A stretch of 64,000 nt of DNA, taken from contig WTBR01000057.1 of the NCBI GenBank assembly GCA_013138975.1, positions 62,001 to 126,000 on the forward strand, written 5' to 3'. The DNA is from Bacteroidales bacterium. GTDB lineage: Bacteria; Bacteroidota; Bacteroidia; Bacteroidales; UBA12077. Positions 20,301-28,932 of the stretch are shown in pieces. Position 1 is the stretch's first letter. Each line of letters opens with the position of its first letter. The position numbers and the translations under genes are program-made. The notes under the pieces were generated by a model. It was not told the DNA's origin. It saw only the letters and a program-made list of their open reading frames with translations, and ran no database searches.

Positions 20301-21878
20301 GGCTTCTCCACCAAACATATCGTTTAGTTTTACCCCGGCATCAAAAGCTAAACCGGAACCGGAATTATTGCTAAATGAACGAATATCAGAAATTGATAAT
20401 TCAAATCCAGCGATTTTTGGCGATGTAAGATCACCTGAGACACCAATTGCACCAATTTCTACATAAGGTTCTTCGCGACTAATTTTTAAATTTTCGAATG
20501 TAACATCCGGTAAACTGAATTTTTTAGTGCTGTCAGATTTGCTAAGAGATGCATTTATTGAAATTTTACCCGTAGCATTTAATGTAGGATATACATCAGC
20601 ATCTTTAAACATTACTTCAATAGTTGATGTTTCGTTAAGTGAGAGAGTACTCATCAGAACAGGAAAATCATAATCGCCGGATACATTTACTGCAAATGAA
20701 TATTCTTGTGTACCGGGATTAAAAGTGGCCATATAAGGAAGTAAAGAGCTATTACCTAGTGGAGGAATATTAAGATCTCCCCCAAACCCAAAGCCTGAAA
20801 GGTCGTTTTTAAGTATGCTTAATAAAAAATCGTTAACAGAAATGTCCCACTTCGATTGGTCAAGTGCATCACTACTCATAATGTTTTCGGCAGTAACTGT
20901 ACCTGAAAAACCATTATTATCAAGAAGAACCTGTGTTAATGCGATTTCAATTCTATCGGATGATCCCAGCAAAGAACTGTCATTTTCATTGGTGGTATCA
21001 TTAGTAGCACTCGATTTTTTAAAAATTTCAGGCAATGCAATGGAAGCTTCTGAAATCGAGATTCCTCGCCATAATTTTTTTTCATCCTGATTACTTCCGG
21101 AAAAGTAATCCTGAGGAAACTGAACCATAGCAGAAGTTTCTATATCACTTTGATCTAATGTTGCTCCTCGTAATGTAAAGATTATATCTTTTAAACTTTT
21201 TAAAGAAAACGATTGATCGAACGAAAAAGAAACAGTAAAATCATCAAAATCTCGAAAAGTAGCATCGAATTTTGAAGCTAACGGTTTACTGGAAGGAGCT
21301 CCATCTTTATTTACTGCGAAAATATTTTCTGATGTAACAATTAAATCAATTTTTGCTAAATAAGATTCAATGCCATCACAACCAAAGTTTACACGTGTTC
21401 CACTATTGAAAACAAGAGCAGCTTCTTTTCCTAAATTTCTGCGAACCGGAGCAATTAATTCCAAAAATCCATTTGTGCCTAAACCTTTTTTGCCTTCAAT
21501 ATCAGCACTGCCTTCAAAGGCAATTTTTTGTCCATCATCTTTAAACTGAAATGCACAAGTCGCAAAAATTGAAGGTTTATCCTTTTGCGGGTCGTAAGTA
21601 ATTTTTTGTATAATTAACTCATATTCACCTTTTTTAATCCCAACGGGAAGCGTTATTTCACCATTACCAATCAAGTCACTTATTGATTCGATATAGGCCC
21701 CTGCTTTTTTAACGGCCTCCATTGCGGCAAAGGCAGCATCAATTTTATCCTTATGTTGTATCTGCAAACTTTCAACTTGAGACAAGGTTTGATTAGCTTG
21801 CTCTTGTTGTGCGTAAATAGATTCTGAGAATACTGAAAGAAATGAAATTAAGGTAATTGAGAGTAGAATTTTTTTCAT
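17352..21878 (-). CDS. Large secreted beta-rich protein of unknown function
   Basis: 1508 residues with a signal peptide (ILLSITLISFLSVFSESIYAQ). A short helical segment follows (about 22-65), then around 1000 residues of alternating amphipathic beta strands with repeated G-[FL]-x-[FG] turns (for example YGFGGGFYKRMQ and ASALLAGAGPNPFYFTGAVGG). The last 400 residues are a different, more soluble region (FKVYYKETNQALEGYKQL). It matches no family I can name. The pattern fits an extended beta scaffold at the outer membrane or in the periplasm. The ATG overlaps the stop of the 298-residue gene by four bases (ATGA). Its place upstream of the surface lipoprotein, the SprB protein and the toxin-like protein suggests it helps export, house or display them. 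That is inference. Confidence 0.75.
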   Translation of the reverse strand: MKKILLSITLISFLSVFSESIYAQQEQANQTLSQVESLQIQHKDKIDAAFAAMEAVKKAGAYIESISDLIGNGEITLPVGIKKGEYELIIQKITYDPQKDKPSIFATCAFQFKDDGQKIAFEGSADIEGKKGLGTNGFLELIAPVRRNLGKEAALVFNSGTRVNFGCDGIESYLAKIDLIVTSENIFAVNKDGAPSSKPLASKFDATFRDFDDFTVSFSFDQSFSLKSLKDIIFTLRGATLDQSDIETSAMVQFPQDYFSGSNQDEKKLWRGISISEASIALPEIFKKSSATNDTTNENDSSLLGSSDRIEIALTQVLLDNNGFSGTVTAENIMSSDALDQSKWDISVNDFLLSILKNDLSGFGFGGDLNIPPLGNSSLLPYMATFNPGTQEYSFAVNVSGDYDFPVLMSTLSLNETSTIEVMFKDADVYPTLNATGKISINASLSKSDSTKKFSLPDVTFENLKISREEPYVEIGAIGVSGDLTSPKIAGFELSISDIRSFSNNSGSGLAFDAGVKLNDMFGGEAGLQLYGDYAAWKFDRVGVDKIMVDFKSKAFSIKGGVMFKNGDEIYGSGFRGEVAFSLIDKLNLDAVAVFGKKDDYRYFLTDVFLELSPSSGIIIPPALSFYGFGGGFYKRMQQSYDTNIDSEFGKSLSGINYVPDKEVGMGLMAATKFGLVGSSSTFNAKVSFEMQFNQYGGLNFIQFRGDAAFMDSPEKWGKLADNINDKVKKLEEAGGKLKLSAKSDLKVPENKSGGFLTASMNIKFDIANSIFSADLSAYLNAGFVKGVGPNDRMGWASAYFSQDKWYTYIGTPSDRIGVEVLGLARLDGYFMVGDDIPELPLPPQKVLQNFSQEKQDQLSQRTEGAQATGSGLAFGLSLGVEFEATLPPFYAKIGAGLGSEFLLKNYGSSAYCLGGNSTLGINGWYARAQAWAWVEADIGMEAKIFSKTRKFSILDMSASALLAGAGPNPFYFTGAVGGRFSVLGGLVSGQCDFDFEIGEECIIRGGNPFGADVIAQLTPDSGEDDVNVFASPQAVFNIPVGLEMEIDEEGHKVFYKISLEEFKVYYKETNQALEGYKQLGDDGKLYMLDPSEPFESQKDMVVFAKVGFKRKLNGSWIDVKGNDGSPFYEIKEAEFKSGDRPKEILPEHVKFSYPVAMQYNYYPNEHESGYIFVTENYSYLFSTEKPEGFNQVMMFTDTDEKKSQTNFSYKANSADNDIRLEIDYSTQNINFSNDEIYKMTIVNVPQNTSSGISGNITTSESKLNDNEDISVTTQQAEGTLDMLEQKEIYALHFRTSSYNTFVEKMNAIPNYEGVAWQEYPHVHLLGSNLYDGASTSEMFDVNESNSLFPDNNLIRIKPIYSKTDWYNNKISDLIYENKEMLAAAGMSGLKPPDHVEVIQIKSMTRDNQLSEDIIESNSRPFVSSFGAFHNRSAYYIDRDFIALRNALANKLVNVNNSSNNVAKFLKEDNIPGIRNGKYEMQVNYTLPGKNIITSSVTRSIELTKFID

Positions 21879-22771
21879 CGGCTGATTTGATATGTTGGGT
21901 TGTTGATGAACCAGTTTCGTGTTATTTTTAATGCTTCTTCATAATCATTAGTTGCCAAACTCCCCGTAGCATCGGTTTGTAATGGAAAATCGATAATTAC
22001 CGGAGCAAGTAATTCCATTATGCGATAAGCACAAAGAATAAATTCAGGTTTATCAGGATTAGGTGAATAACAATCCTTTTTGTTGCTATGTATAATTTCT
22101 ATGCAATAATTAATAGCTTGATTCTGTCGTGTGTAAATAAGATCGGGAATAAGGTATGCCACGAGATCACTATTAATAGAAATATTTTTTACAAGTTCAA
22201 CACAGTATTTTGTATGCTTATTGCTTCCTTGCCGTGCAAGTGCTAATGCCAAAGCCCATTTTGTTTCATTTTTTACTTCGGGCATTAAAAACTTTTTTTG
22301 CATGGTTTCTTGTCCGGCACCCACCATCCCGGCTAGCATGGCAAGTTTCTTAAAATGAGTTATTTGTTTTTTATCAAGTAAATTGTCAATTGTGTTTTTT
22401 GCAGATTCATCAAAACTTTCAGGTGGAAATTCTTGAAGATAAGAGAATAATTGTCCAACTATGCCTCCATTTTTATCCTTACAACCTGCCAGCAATTTTA
22501 AAACAACTTTTTTCTGTGTATTTGCTTCAGATGTTAAGCCTTTTCTATAAGTAAATTGATACGCTTTTTGCCTGACTACAGTAGTTGAATCAGCATAAAA
22601 AGGAGTTAGTTTCTCTATTAGTTCTAAATAGGAAAATTTCTCAATAATTTGTTTTTCCGTTTTATAATCCGACTTACCTGAACTTTTAAAACTGTTCATG
22701 TAATCACTTATTTCATCGGCAAAAAGGAAATTACTAGTTATAAGAAATAACAAAGTTAATTTTAATCTCAT
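21875..22771 (-). CDS. Exported alpha-helical repeat protein
   Basis: 298 residues with a signal peptide (LTLLFLITSNFLFA). The mature protein is almost all amphipathic helix in pairs of about 35-40 residues (FSYLELIEKLTPFYADSTT, VRQKAYQFTYRKGLTSEAN, WALALALARQGSNKH), as in HEAT or ARM-like repeats. No catalytic motif is seen. It is the first gene of the operon running to 2700, and its stop overlaps the next start as ATGA. It is probably a periplasmic adaptor for the 1508-residue partner. The helical-repeat fold is a reading of the pattern, not a proven family. Confidence 0.7.
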   Translation of the reverse strand: MRLKLTLLFLITSNFLFADEISDYMNSFKSSGKSDYKTEKQIIEKFSYLELIEKLTPFYADSTTVVRQKAYQFTYRKGLTSEANTQKKVVLKLLAGCKDKNGGIVGQLFSYLQEFPPESFDESAKNTIDNLLDKKQITHFKKLAMLAGMVGAGQETMQKKFLMPEVKNETKWALALALARQGSNKHTKYCVELVKNISINSDLVAYLIPDLIYTRQNQAINYCIEIIHSNKKDCYSPNPDKPEFILCAYRIMELLAPVIIDFPLQTDATGSLATNDYEEALKITRNWFINNPTYQISR

Positions 22772-22825
22772 TGTAAATTAATAGGTTCTTTTCGAGTATA
22801 AATGTAGAGTTTATTAGCACACCTA

Positions 22826-22866
22826 CAAATAATTAATTAGTTATTATTAAGCTAATTAATTATTTG
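22826..22866. terminator. AT-rich perfect hairpin between two minus-strand units
   Basis: A perfect 15-base stem (CAAATAATTAATTAG with its reverse complement) and an 11-base loop. It lies between the stop of the histidine kinase (22971) and the start of the operon at 22771. It may stop readthrough from the kinase, though there is no clear T run. Confidence 0.4.
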
Positions 22867-22970
22867 ATTACAGAGCAAAATAGATGGATTTGATATGGAC
22901 AAAACGATTATTTGTTGAATTAAGGAAGTCTGAAAATCTTGAATGTATTTAAAATGAGAATGTTGTTCGT

Positions 22971-24329
22971 TTAACTGGATTTATTAAACGTATTAAAGGC
23001 AAGGGTAAAAGTTGTAGATTTTTTATTTGATATAACTTCGACATCACCATCGTGCATATGCATAATTTGTTTAACAACACTCAGTCCAATTCCTGAGCCT
23101 GTTTCTTTTGTTGAGAAAAATGGAACGAAAATCTCGGATAAAATTTCTTTAGGAATTCCTTTACCATTATCAATAACATGAAGTAATATATGTTGAGAAT
23201 CTGACTCAGAGTATACTGTAATGCTCTTATTTTCGTTACTTTTAAGAGAATCAATAGCATTGTTAAAAAGGTTAATCAAAACCTGTTCAATTAGATTTTT
23301 GTCGATATTAATTAAAATATTTTCTATTTTATTTTCTATTTCAATCTTCTCCTCTTTAAAAATCGAATTCATACTATGAATGACATCATTCATAAATTCG
23401 TTTAAGTTAATTTTCGAGAGTTTTGGTTGAGGGATTCTAATAAGTTTTCTATAATCGTTAATAAATTCGTTTAACCATAGACTTTTATTGTGAATTGATT
23501 TAAATGATTTTTGAATATGTTCTATATTCTTTAAAGTTAAATCCTGCAATTTTTTTGGATTGTCATTATTACTTGAAATATTATATCCGGCTTCCGAAAG
23601 AGATATAATTGGTGTTACTGAATTCATTATTTCGTGTGTCATTGTACGAATTAATTTGTTCCAGGCGAGAAGTTCGTTTTTTTCCAGATTAGATTTTATA
23701 TTCTGAAAATTAATGATTTTAGCATCTTCTTTAAGTAATTTAATTGGACTAATAGAATAGGATAATTGAATTGATTTTAAATCATGATTTAACATGATTA
23801 ATTCACTTTCAACATGCTTTTGATTTATAATACTTTTATAAAAATCAGGGTATTGATTTTTAATAATATCGAGTGAAAAGATTTCTTTTAAAAGTAAAAT
23901 TTTTTTTGCAGAATTGTTTATAAGGAATAATTTAGTTCCCTTTAAAACAATTATTCCTGATGGAATATTTTCCATTAATATTTGCAAGAAGTTGTATTGA
24001 ACTTCTTTTTCCATTTTTGTGGTAAGAATGATTTTCTTAATGCGATTTATTGCTTGTTCAGATTCTTTAAATCTGGGGATAAATTGAACGTTTCGAAACG
24101 AAGTTGATAAATCATCATTTTCAAGTGAAGACACAAGATTGTCCAGATCGGTTTTTATGCCAAAACTAAATCGAAAAAAGTCGATTATTTGATAAATAAG
24201 AATAGCTCCAATAATACCCGATGTAAAAAACCATTGAATATGAATAATTAGAATTGAAATGACCATCATATTTAATAAAATCAAAATAATTCTAAAAATT
24301 AATAATATTCTGTATTTACTTAATTCCAT
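22971..24329 (-). CDS. NtrY-like sensor histidine kinase
   Basis: 452 residues. Two membrane segments near the N-terminus (about 7-60) with almost no loop between them suggest sensing within the membrane or cytoplasm. A PAS-like region follows (about 110-200, YNFLQILMENIPSGIIVLKG). The HisKA box is TMTHEIMNSVTPI with His232. The ATPase has the N box (EQVLINLFNNAIDSLKSNE), the G1 box (VIDNGKGIP) and the G2 box (TKETGSGIGLSVVKQIM). It should phosphorylate the sigma-54 activator encoded just upstream; the two genes overlap by 14 bases. The pair is divergent from the permease at 25874, its likely target. Confidence 0.9.
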   Translation of the reverse strand: MELSKYRILLIFRIILILLNMMVISILIIHIQWFFTSGIIGAILIYQIIDFFRFSFGIKTDLDNLVSSLENDDLSTSFRNVQFIPRFKESEQAINRIKKIILTTKMEKEVQYNFLQILMENIPSGIIVLKGTKLFLINNSAKKILLLKEIFSLDIIKNQYPDFYKSIINQKHVESELIMLNHDLKSIQLSYSISPIKLLKEDAKIINFQNIKSNLEKNELLAWNKLIRTMTHEIMNSVTPIISLSEAGYNISSNNDNPKKLQDLTLKNIEHIQKSFKSIHNKSLWLNEFINDYRKLIRIPQPKLSKINLNEFMNDVIHSMNSIFKEEKIEIENKIENILINIDKNLIEQVLINLFNNAIDSLKSNENKSITVYSESDSQHILLHVIDNGKGIPKEILSEIFVPFFSTKETGSGIGLSVVKQIMHMHDGDVEVISNKKSTTFTLAFNTFNKSS

Positions 24330-25683
24330 ATTTTTCTAATCTACGATAAAATGAAGATCTCATTAAGCCGAGTTCTTTAGCTGCTTTAGTCATGTTCCCA
24401 TTGTGTTTCTCAATAGCCATTAAAATCCATTTCTTCTCCATTTCAGAAAGATTCAAGGACGTTTGTTTATTTTGGTTAGATAATTCACTAGAAATAAAAA
24501 CTTGTCCAATATCAAGCGTAAAACCATCGCTAAGAATTACAGCACGTTCCATAACATTCATTAATTCTCTTACATTACCCGGCCATGAATGTTTCTTAAA
24601 TTTATTTATGATTTTTGCATTTAACTTCAGTTTCGGCTTATTGTATTGTTTTGAAAATCGATTCAAATAATATTCCGACAAAATTGTTATATCATCAATT
24701 CGTTCATTTAATGATGGTATGAATATTTCAAAAGTATTTATCCTGAAATATAAATCTTCCCGAAATTTGCCAATGTCAATAAGCTCTTTTAATGATTTAT
24801 TTGTAGAACTAATAATTCTAATGTCGAGATCAATTTCGGTGGTAGAACCGAGTCGTGTTATTTTTCTATTTTGTAATACTGATAATAATTTTGCTTGTTG
24901 ATTTATGTTTAGAAAAGAAATCTCATCAAGAAAAAGAGTTCCTTTATTTGCAATTTCTAATTTGCCGGGTTTTGATTCTTTTGCATCAGTAAAAGCACCT
25001 TTTTCGAATCCAAATAGTTCACTTTCAAATAAACTATTTTGAATTGAAGGAATATCGACCCTATAAAAAATTTCATTTTTTCTATCAGAATTAGCATGAA
25101 TTAATTTGGCAATAATTTCTTTACCTGTGCCACTTTCGCCTATTATTAAAACATTTGCTTCAGTGTTTGCGAGTTTCTCAATGTTCTTTTTAATATTCTT
25201 AACACTGTTTGATTCTCCAATAAATTCATTCGTTTTATTGAAGTGAGTTTTTTTCAATTGATTCTGAATTTCTTCTAATTTCTTTTTTTCGGATTTAATC
25301 TTATTAAGCTGAATGGCAGATGAAATTGTGCAAATGAATTTATTATTGTCCCAAGGTTTTAATATAAAATCAAAGGCTCCCTTTTTTACTGCATTTACTG
25401 CTAATTCAACATCGGAATATGCTGTAATTGGAATGATCGATATTTCAGGATATTCTGTTTGTAATTTATCTATCCAAAGAATTCCCTCTTTTCCGTCGTT
25501 ATAACCCTTAACATAGTTCATGTCAAGTAGAACCACGTTTATGTTTTTCTTATTTAATATTGGCTTGCTTGCATCAGGATGCTTAATACAGAAACATTGG
25601 TAGCCTTCATTTTCTAATAAAACTTCGGTAGTAACAAGAATATCTTTATCATCGTCAATTACTAAAATGTTACCTTTACTCAT
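24316..25683 (-). CDS. Sigma-54-dependent response regulator (NtrC family)
   Basis: 455 residues. A receiver domain (1-125) has the acidic pocket at IDDDKD, phospho-acceptor Asp54 in LLDMNY, and Lys in ILKPWD. The AAA+ domain (about 160-390) has Walker A GESGTGKE near 182 and Walker B TLFLDEIS. The sigma-54 contact loop reads GAFTDA (about 229-234) rather than GAFTGA, a variant that I believe is frequent in Bacteroidetes. A Fis-type helix-turn-helix closes the protein (NMTKAAKELGLMRSSFYRRL). It activates sigma-54 promoters when phosphorylated. A candidate operator (25711-25727) and promoter (25769-25785) lie in the divergent spacer, so autoregulation and control of the permease at 25874 are likely. 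Confidence 0.92.
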   Translation of the reverse strand: MSKGNILVIDDDKDILVTTEVLLENEGYQCFCIKHPDASKPILNKKNINVVLLDMNYVKGYNDGKEGILWIDKLQTEYPEISIIPITAYSDVELAVNAVKKGAFDFILKPWDNNKFICTISSAIQLNKIKSEKKKLEEIQNQLKKTHFNKTNEFIGESNSVKNIKKNIEKLANTEANVLIIGESGTGKEIIAKLIHANSDRKNEIFYRVDIPSIQNSLFESELFGFEKGAFTDAKESKPGKLEIANKGTLFLDEISFLNINQQAKLLSVLQNRKITRLGSTTEIDLDIRIISSTNKSLKELIDIGKFREDLYFRINTFEIFIPSLNERIDDITILSEYYLNRFSKQYNKPKLKLNAKIINKFKKHSWPGNVRELMNVMERAVILSDGFTLDIGQVFISSELSNQNKQTSLNLSEMEKKWILMAIEKHNGNMTKAAKELGLMRSSFYRRLEKYGIK

Positions 25684-25710
25684 AAATGTAATTTTTTACA
25701 AAGTACAAAA

Positions 25711-25727
25711 TGTCCCAATAACGGACA
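25711..25727. promoter_or_regulatory. Candidate activator binding site (TGTCC-N7-GGACA)
   Basis: A perfect inverted repeat TGTCCCAATAACGGACA lies 28 bases upstream of the response regulator start and about 45 bases upstream of the candidate sigma-54 promoter of the divergent permease. Its size and symmetry fit an NtrC-family dimer site. I did not find another full copy in the window. Confidence 0.45.
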
Positions 25728-25768
25728 AGTATTTGATCTTATTCGTGCATTTTAATTAAAACTCAAAC

Positions 25769-25785
25769 TTGGAACATTGTATGTA
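25769..25785 (+). promoter_or_regulatory. Candidate sigma-54 promoter of the permease
   Basis: TTGGAACATTGTATGTA has the -24 GG (25771-25772) and a -12 GT (25783-25784) separated by the required 10 bases. The consensus has GC at -12, so the match is imperfect. The expected start is about 80 bases before the permease ATG. Confidence 0.35.
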
Positions 25786-25873
25786 AATAATTGTTTATTA
25801 TATGTTTATTGATATTGGTATGATATATGAATATTGCAAACTTAAAATTGGGTAATTATTAAAATTCAAATCG

Positions 25874-28252
25874 ATGTTTAAAAATTATATTAAAACAGCA
25901 ATTAGAAATAGTTTCAAAAGTGGGACTACTTCGCTAATTAATTTTTTAGGATTAACAGTAGGCTTAGTTTGTAGTTTTTTGATTTTTCTTTATGTGAATC
26001 ACGAAATAAATTATGATAAGTTTCATGAAAAGTCTGAAAGAATTTTTAGAGTATTATCCATAGATGAGGCCTTAGGAATAAGTAGTAATTTTGTTGGAAT
26101 TACTATACCTGGTTTAGCTCCGGGAATGAAAAGAGAGATTCCTGAAGTTGAAAATATTGTTAGAATTAGAAATTCGGGTAGGGCACTTGTAGAATATAAT
26201 AAAAGAGTTTTATACTCTGAAAATTTAATTTATTCGGAACCCAGCTTTCTTGAAGTCTTTGATTTTGAACTTAAAGTTGGAGATAGAAAAACTTGTTTAG
26301 TAGATCCAAATACTGCCATATTAACTGAGTCTGCTGCTAAGAAAATCTTCGGAGATGAAGATCCAATTGGAAAGATATTCTCTGCTGATGGAACAGACAA
26401 TTTGCAAGTCTCAGGGATTTTGGCTGATCAAAAATTTCCAAGTCATATTCAATTAGATATCATTGTTTCTATGACGCCTGAACCAAATGATACAGCAACC
26501 ATTGATTATTATGATTCATGGAATAATATTTCGATGGTAGAATATGCTTTGCTAAGAACATCAGATGATGCCAATAAAGTAATTCCTGAAATGGATTCAT
26601 TATTAAGACGAAATGATGTACGTCCTGCTTGGAAAGCAACATTACAACCTCTTGATGAAATCCATTTACATTCCGAAGAAATTCTATTTGACGTTTTAAA
26701 TTATGAGAAAGGGAATATCAATTATGTTAAGTCTCTTTCACTTATAGCAATAATTATTGTATTAATAGCTTGTTTTAATTATATGAACCTTTCAACTGCT
26801 CAGTCTGCTAAAAGGGCAAAAGAAATAGGAGTAAGGAAAACTATTGGCGCCAGGAAGAATCAGTTAATTATTCAACATTTATTTGAAGCAATAACACAAG
26901 TTGCGTTATCTATAGTTGTTGGATTAGGAATTATTGAGCTAATTAATAATAATTATTCTATTATTGATACCTCTATTTATTCCTTCTTTGTATCGACCCC
27001 AATCTTTATCTTTATACTTATTGCTTTGACTATAATACTTGGAATTTTTTCAGGCTTATATCCCGCACTAATTTTAAGTGCATTTAAACCTCAAGTAATA
27101 CTTAAAGGAAAATTTATATCAGGAAAAAAGGGTCTTTGGTTAAGAAGATCATTAGTTATTCTTCAGTTTGTTGCGACCTTTGTAATGATTGTAGGCACTA
27201 TAGTTGTTGTTAATCAGTTAAGATATACATTAAGTAAAGATAAAGGCTTTAATACTGATCAAATTGTTAATTTAAGACTTAGTAGCAGGGAATTATATGA
27301 TTCCTACGATGCACTAAAAATTGAGCTTGAAAAAATTCCGGGAGTAGAGATGATTGCATCTTCAGGTTCAATGCCAGGTTTGGGTTACGGAAGAACAGGA
27401 ATTATTCCTGAAGGAGCAAGTGAAGAAGATGATTGGATTGTTAGTACAGTTTCCGTAGATGAGAATTATATTCCATTGCTAGGAATGGAAATAACCGAGG
27501 GAAAAAACTTTTATGAAAATATTAGTAATGAACCGATTCCAATTATTGTTAATGAAGCTTTAGTAAATTCTATTGGTTGGGAAAATGGTGTTGATAAAAT
27601 TATAGATCTCGGGAACGACAGAAAAGCTCAAATTATTGGAGTAGTAAAAGATTTCCACTTCACCACTATGCGTCATAAAATTGAACCAATTATGATTCGG
27701 TATAGAGCAGGAGCAAACAGAGTTATTTCTATTAATGTAAATGCGAATAGCATTCCTGAAACGCTAAATGCAATTGAACAACAATGGAGTATTATGAACG
27801 AGGGTGTCCCCTTTGAATATGAATTTTTTGATGATCGATTTCAAGAACTTTTTGAAAAGGAACAAGATTTTTCACGAATGTTTTTCCGATTTACTCTATT
27901 ATCAATATTTGTAGCAATTCTTGGCTTATTTGGTTTAGCAGCTTTTTCAGCTGAACAACGTACAAAGGAGATTGGGATAAGAAAAACTTTTGGAGCCACA
28001 ATAAAACAGATGATTGTATTACAGTCACATGAGTACACTAAATTGGTTTTAATCGCAATCGTATTTGCAACTCCAATTTCAATTTTTATAATGAAAAAAT
28101 GGCTTCAAGGATTTGAATACAGAATTGAATTAGATGCAACACCATTTATATTATCAGCCGCATTAGTATTTGTGGTAACAATATTTACTGTTAGTATTCA
28201 GGCATATAAAGCGGCTCGAAAAAATCCAGCAGAAACTTTAAAATACGAATAA
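25874..28252 (+). CDS. MacB/FtsX-like ABC transporter permease
   Basis: 792 residues with the Bacteroidetes double layout. The first half has an N-terminal membrane helix (about 20-42), a MacB periplasmic core domain (45-245) and an FtsX three-helix domain with the coupling phrase RAKEIGVRKTIGARKNQLI (about 315-335). The second half repeats this: helix, periplasmic domain, and FtsX with RTKEIGIRKTFGATIKQMI near 697. It ends in NPAETLKYE. Such permeases need a separate LolD/MacB-type ATPase, and none lies next to it. They often act as mechanotransmission proteins or in export across the envelope. The divergent sigma-54 two-component system at 22971-25683 is the likely regulator. A terminator follows at 28275. 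Confidence 0.9.
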   Translation: MFKNYIKTAIRNSFKSGTTSLINFLGLTVGLVCSFLIFLYVNHEINYDKFHEKSERIFRVLSIDEALGISSNFVGITIPGLAPGMKREIPEVENIVRIRNSGRALVEYNKRVLYSENLIYSEPSFLEVFDFELKVGDRKTCLVDPNTAILTESAAKKIFGDEDPIGKIFSADGTDNLQVSGILADQKFPSHIQLDIIVSMTPEPNDTATIDYYDSWNNISMVEYALLRTSDDANKVIPEMDSLLRRNDVRPAWKATLQPLDEIHLHSEEILFDVLNYEKGNINYVKSLSLIAIIIVLIACFNYMNLSTAQSAKRAKEIGVRKTIGARKNQLIIQHLFEAITQVALSIVVGLGIIELINNNYSIIDTSIYSFFVSTPIFIFILIALTIILGIFSGLYPALILSAFKPQVILKGKFISGKKGLWLRRSLVILQFVATFVMIVGTIVVVNQLRYTLSKDKGFNTDQIVNLRLSSRELYDSYDALKIELEKIPGVEMIASSGSMPGLGYGRTGIIPEGASEEDDWIVSTVSVDENYIPLLGMEITEGKNFYENISNEPIPIIVNEALVNSIGWENGVDKIIDLGNDRKAQIIGVVKDFHFTTMRHKIEPIMIRYRAGANRVISINVNANSIPETLNAIEQQWSIMNEGVPFEYEFFDDRFQELFEKEQDFSRMFFRFTLLSIFVAILGLFGLAAFSAEQRTKEIGIRKTFGATIKQMIVLQSHEYTKLVLIAIVFATPISIFIMKKWLQGFEYRIELDATPFILSAALVFVVTIFTVSIQAYKAARKNPAETLKYE

Positions 28253-28274
28253 CTACTTGTGTAATATTTTAATT

Positions 28275-28311
28275 AAACCGGTTTATAGTTAATTCTATAA
28301 ACTGGTTTTTT
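28275..28311 (+). terminator. Rho-independent terminator after the permease
   Basis: A stem of 13 bases (AACCGGTTTATAG with TATAAACTGGTT, one mismatch) is followed by TTTTTTAT, 22 bases after the stop of the permease at 25874-28252. Confidence 0.7.
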
Positions 28312-28343
28312 ATATCTTTGAATTATACTAAAGAATACTTCTT

Positions 28344-28835
28344 ATGGCAAGCTTACATTTTAAAGAATCTCAAAAGAATAAATTAACCTGGCACTCAATA
28401 TTTTTTATTTGCTTATACGGATTAATGTTTTGGTCTTTTTCTGAACTGTTAAAAGAGGAAATTGATGTTGCTGCCTTAACTTCAATTGTGTTTAGTTTGT
28501 GCTTGATTATTTTTTTTCATATAGTTATTATTATAATGAGGCTCGATGTTGAAATAGATGAAGCTAAAATTACTTATCGATTTAAACCTTTTCATTTAAA
28601 ACCACGAATTATTTATTGGGATGATGTTTCTGATTTCTATACTCGTGATTACAGGCCAGTAAAGGAGTATGGAGGACATGGCTTAAAGCGAAAAATGAAA
28701 TTTGGAAAATCATATTCTATTTCAGGAAAAAAGGGATTGCAATTAATTCTGAAAGATGGAAAAAAGATTCTTTTTGGAACACAAAAACCTCAGGAGCTTG
28801 AAAGAATTATTGGAAAATTAAAAAAGGGGCAGTAA
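28344..28835 (+). CDS. Small two-helix membrane protein with a PH-like cytoplasmic part
   Basis: 163 residues. Two membrane helices (about 20-37 and 43-66), then a soluble domain with beta-strand pattern (LDVEIDEAKITYRFKPFH, IIYWDDVSDFYTRDY, GLQLILKDGKKILFGTQ) ending in a short amphipathic helix. This arrangement resembles small bacterial PH-domain membrane proteins, possibly the DUF6141 group, but the assignment is uncertain. A Bacteroidetes-like -7 element TATCTTTG is present at 28313-28320, just after the terminator of the previous gene. No functional link to neighbours is visible. Confidence 0.7.
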   Translation: MASLHFKESQKNKLTWHSIFFICLYGLMFWSFSELLKEEIDVAALTSIVFSLCLIIFFHIVIIIMRLDVEIDEAKITYRFKPFHLKPRIIYWDDVSDFYTRDYRPVKEYGGHGLKRKMKFGKSYSISGKKGLQLILKDGKKILFGTQKPQELERIIGKLKKGQ

Positions 28836-28847
28836 ATGTGATATAAT

Positions 28848-28904
28848 GCTTCGACAGGCTCAGCATGACATTCAATTGAATTTGTCACACTGAGCCCGTC
28901 AAAG
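28848..28904. repeat. Palindrome between convergent genes
   Basis: GCTTCGACAGGCTCAGCATG is answered by its near reverse complement in TGTCACACTGAGCCCGTCAA. The hairpin lies between two convergent stop codons (28835 and 28933) and could end both transcripts. A half copy (GTGCTGAGCTTGTCGAAG) occurs within the element at 30466-30665. Confidence 0.6.
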
Positions 28905-28932
28905 TGTATTTATTATAGAATTTGTAACGTTT

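Noticed and set aside
25801..25845. TTGGTATG ... TATTGCA as a second sigma-54 promoter
   Set aside because: The GG and GC are 17 bases apart, not 10.
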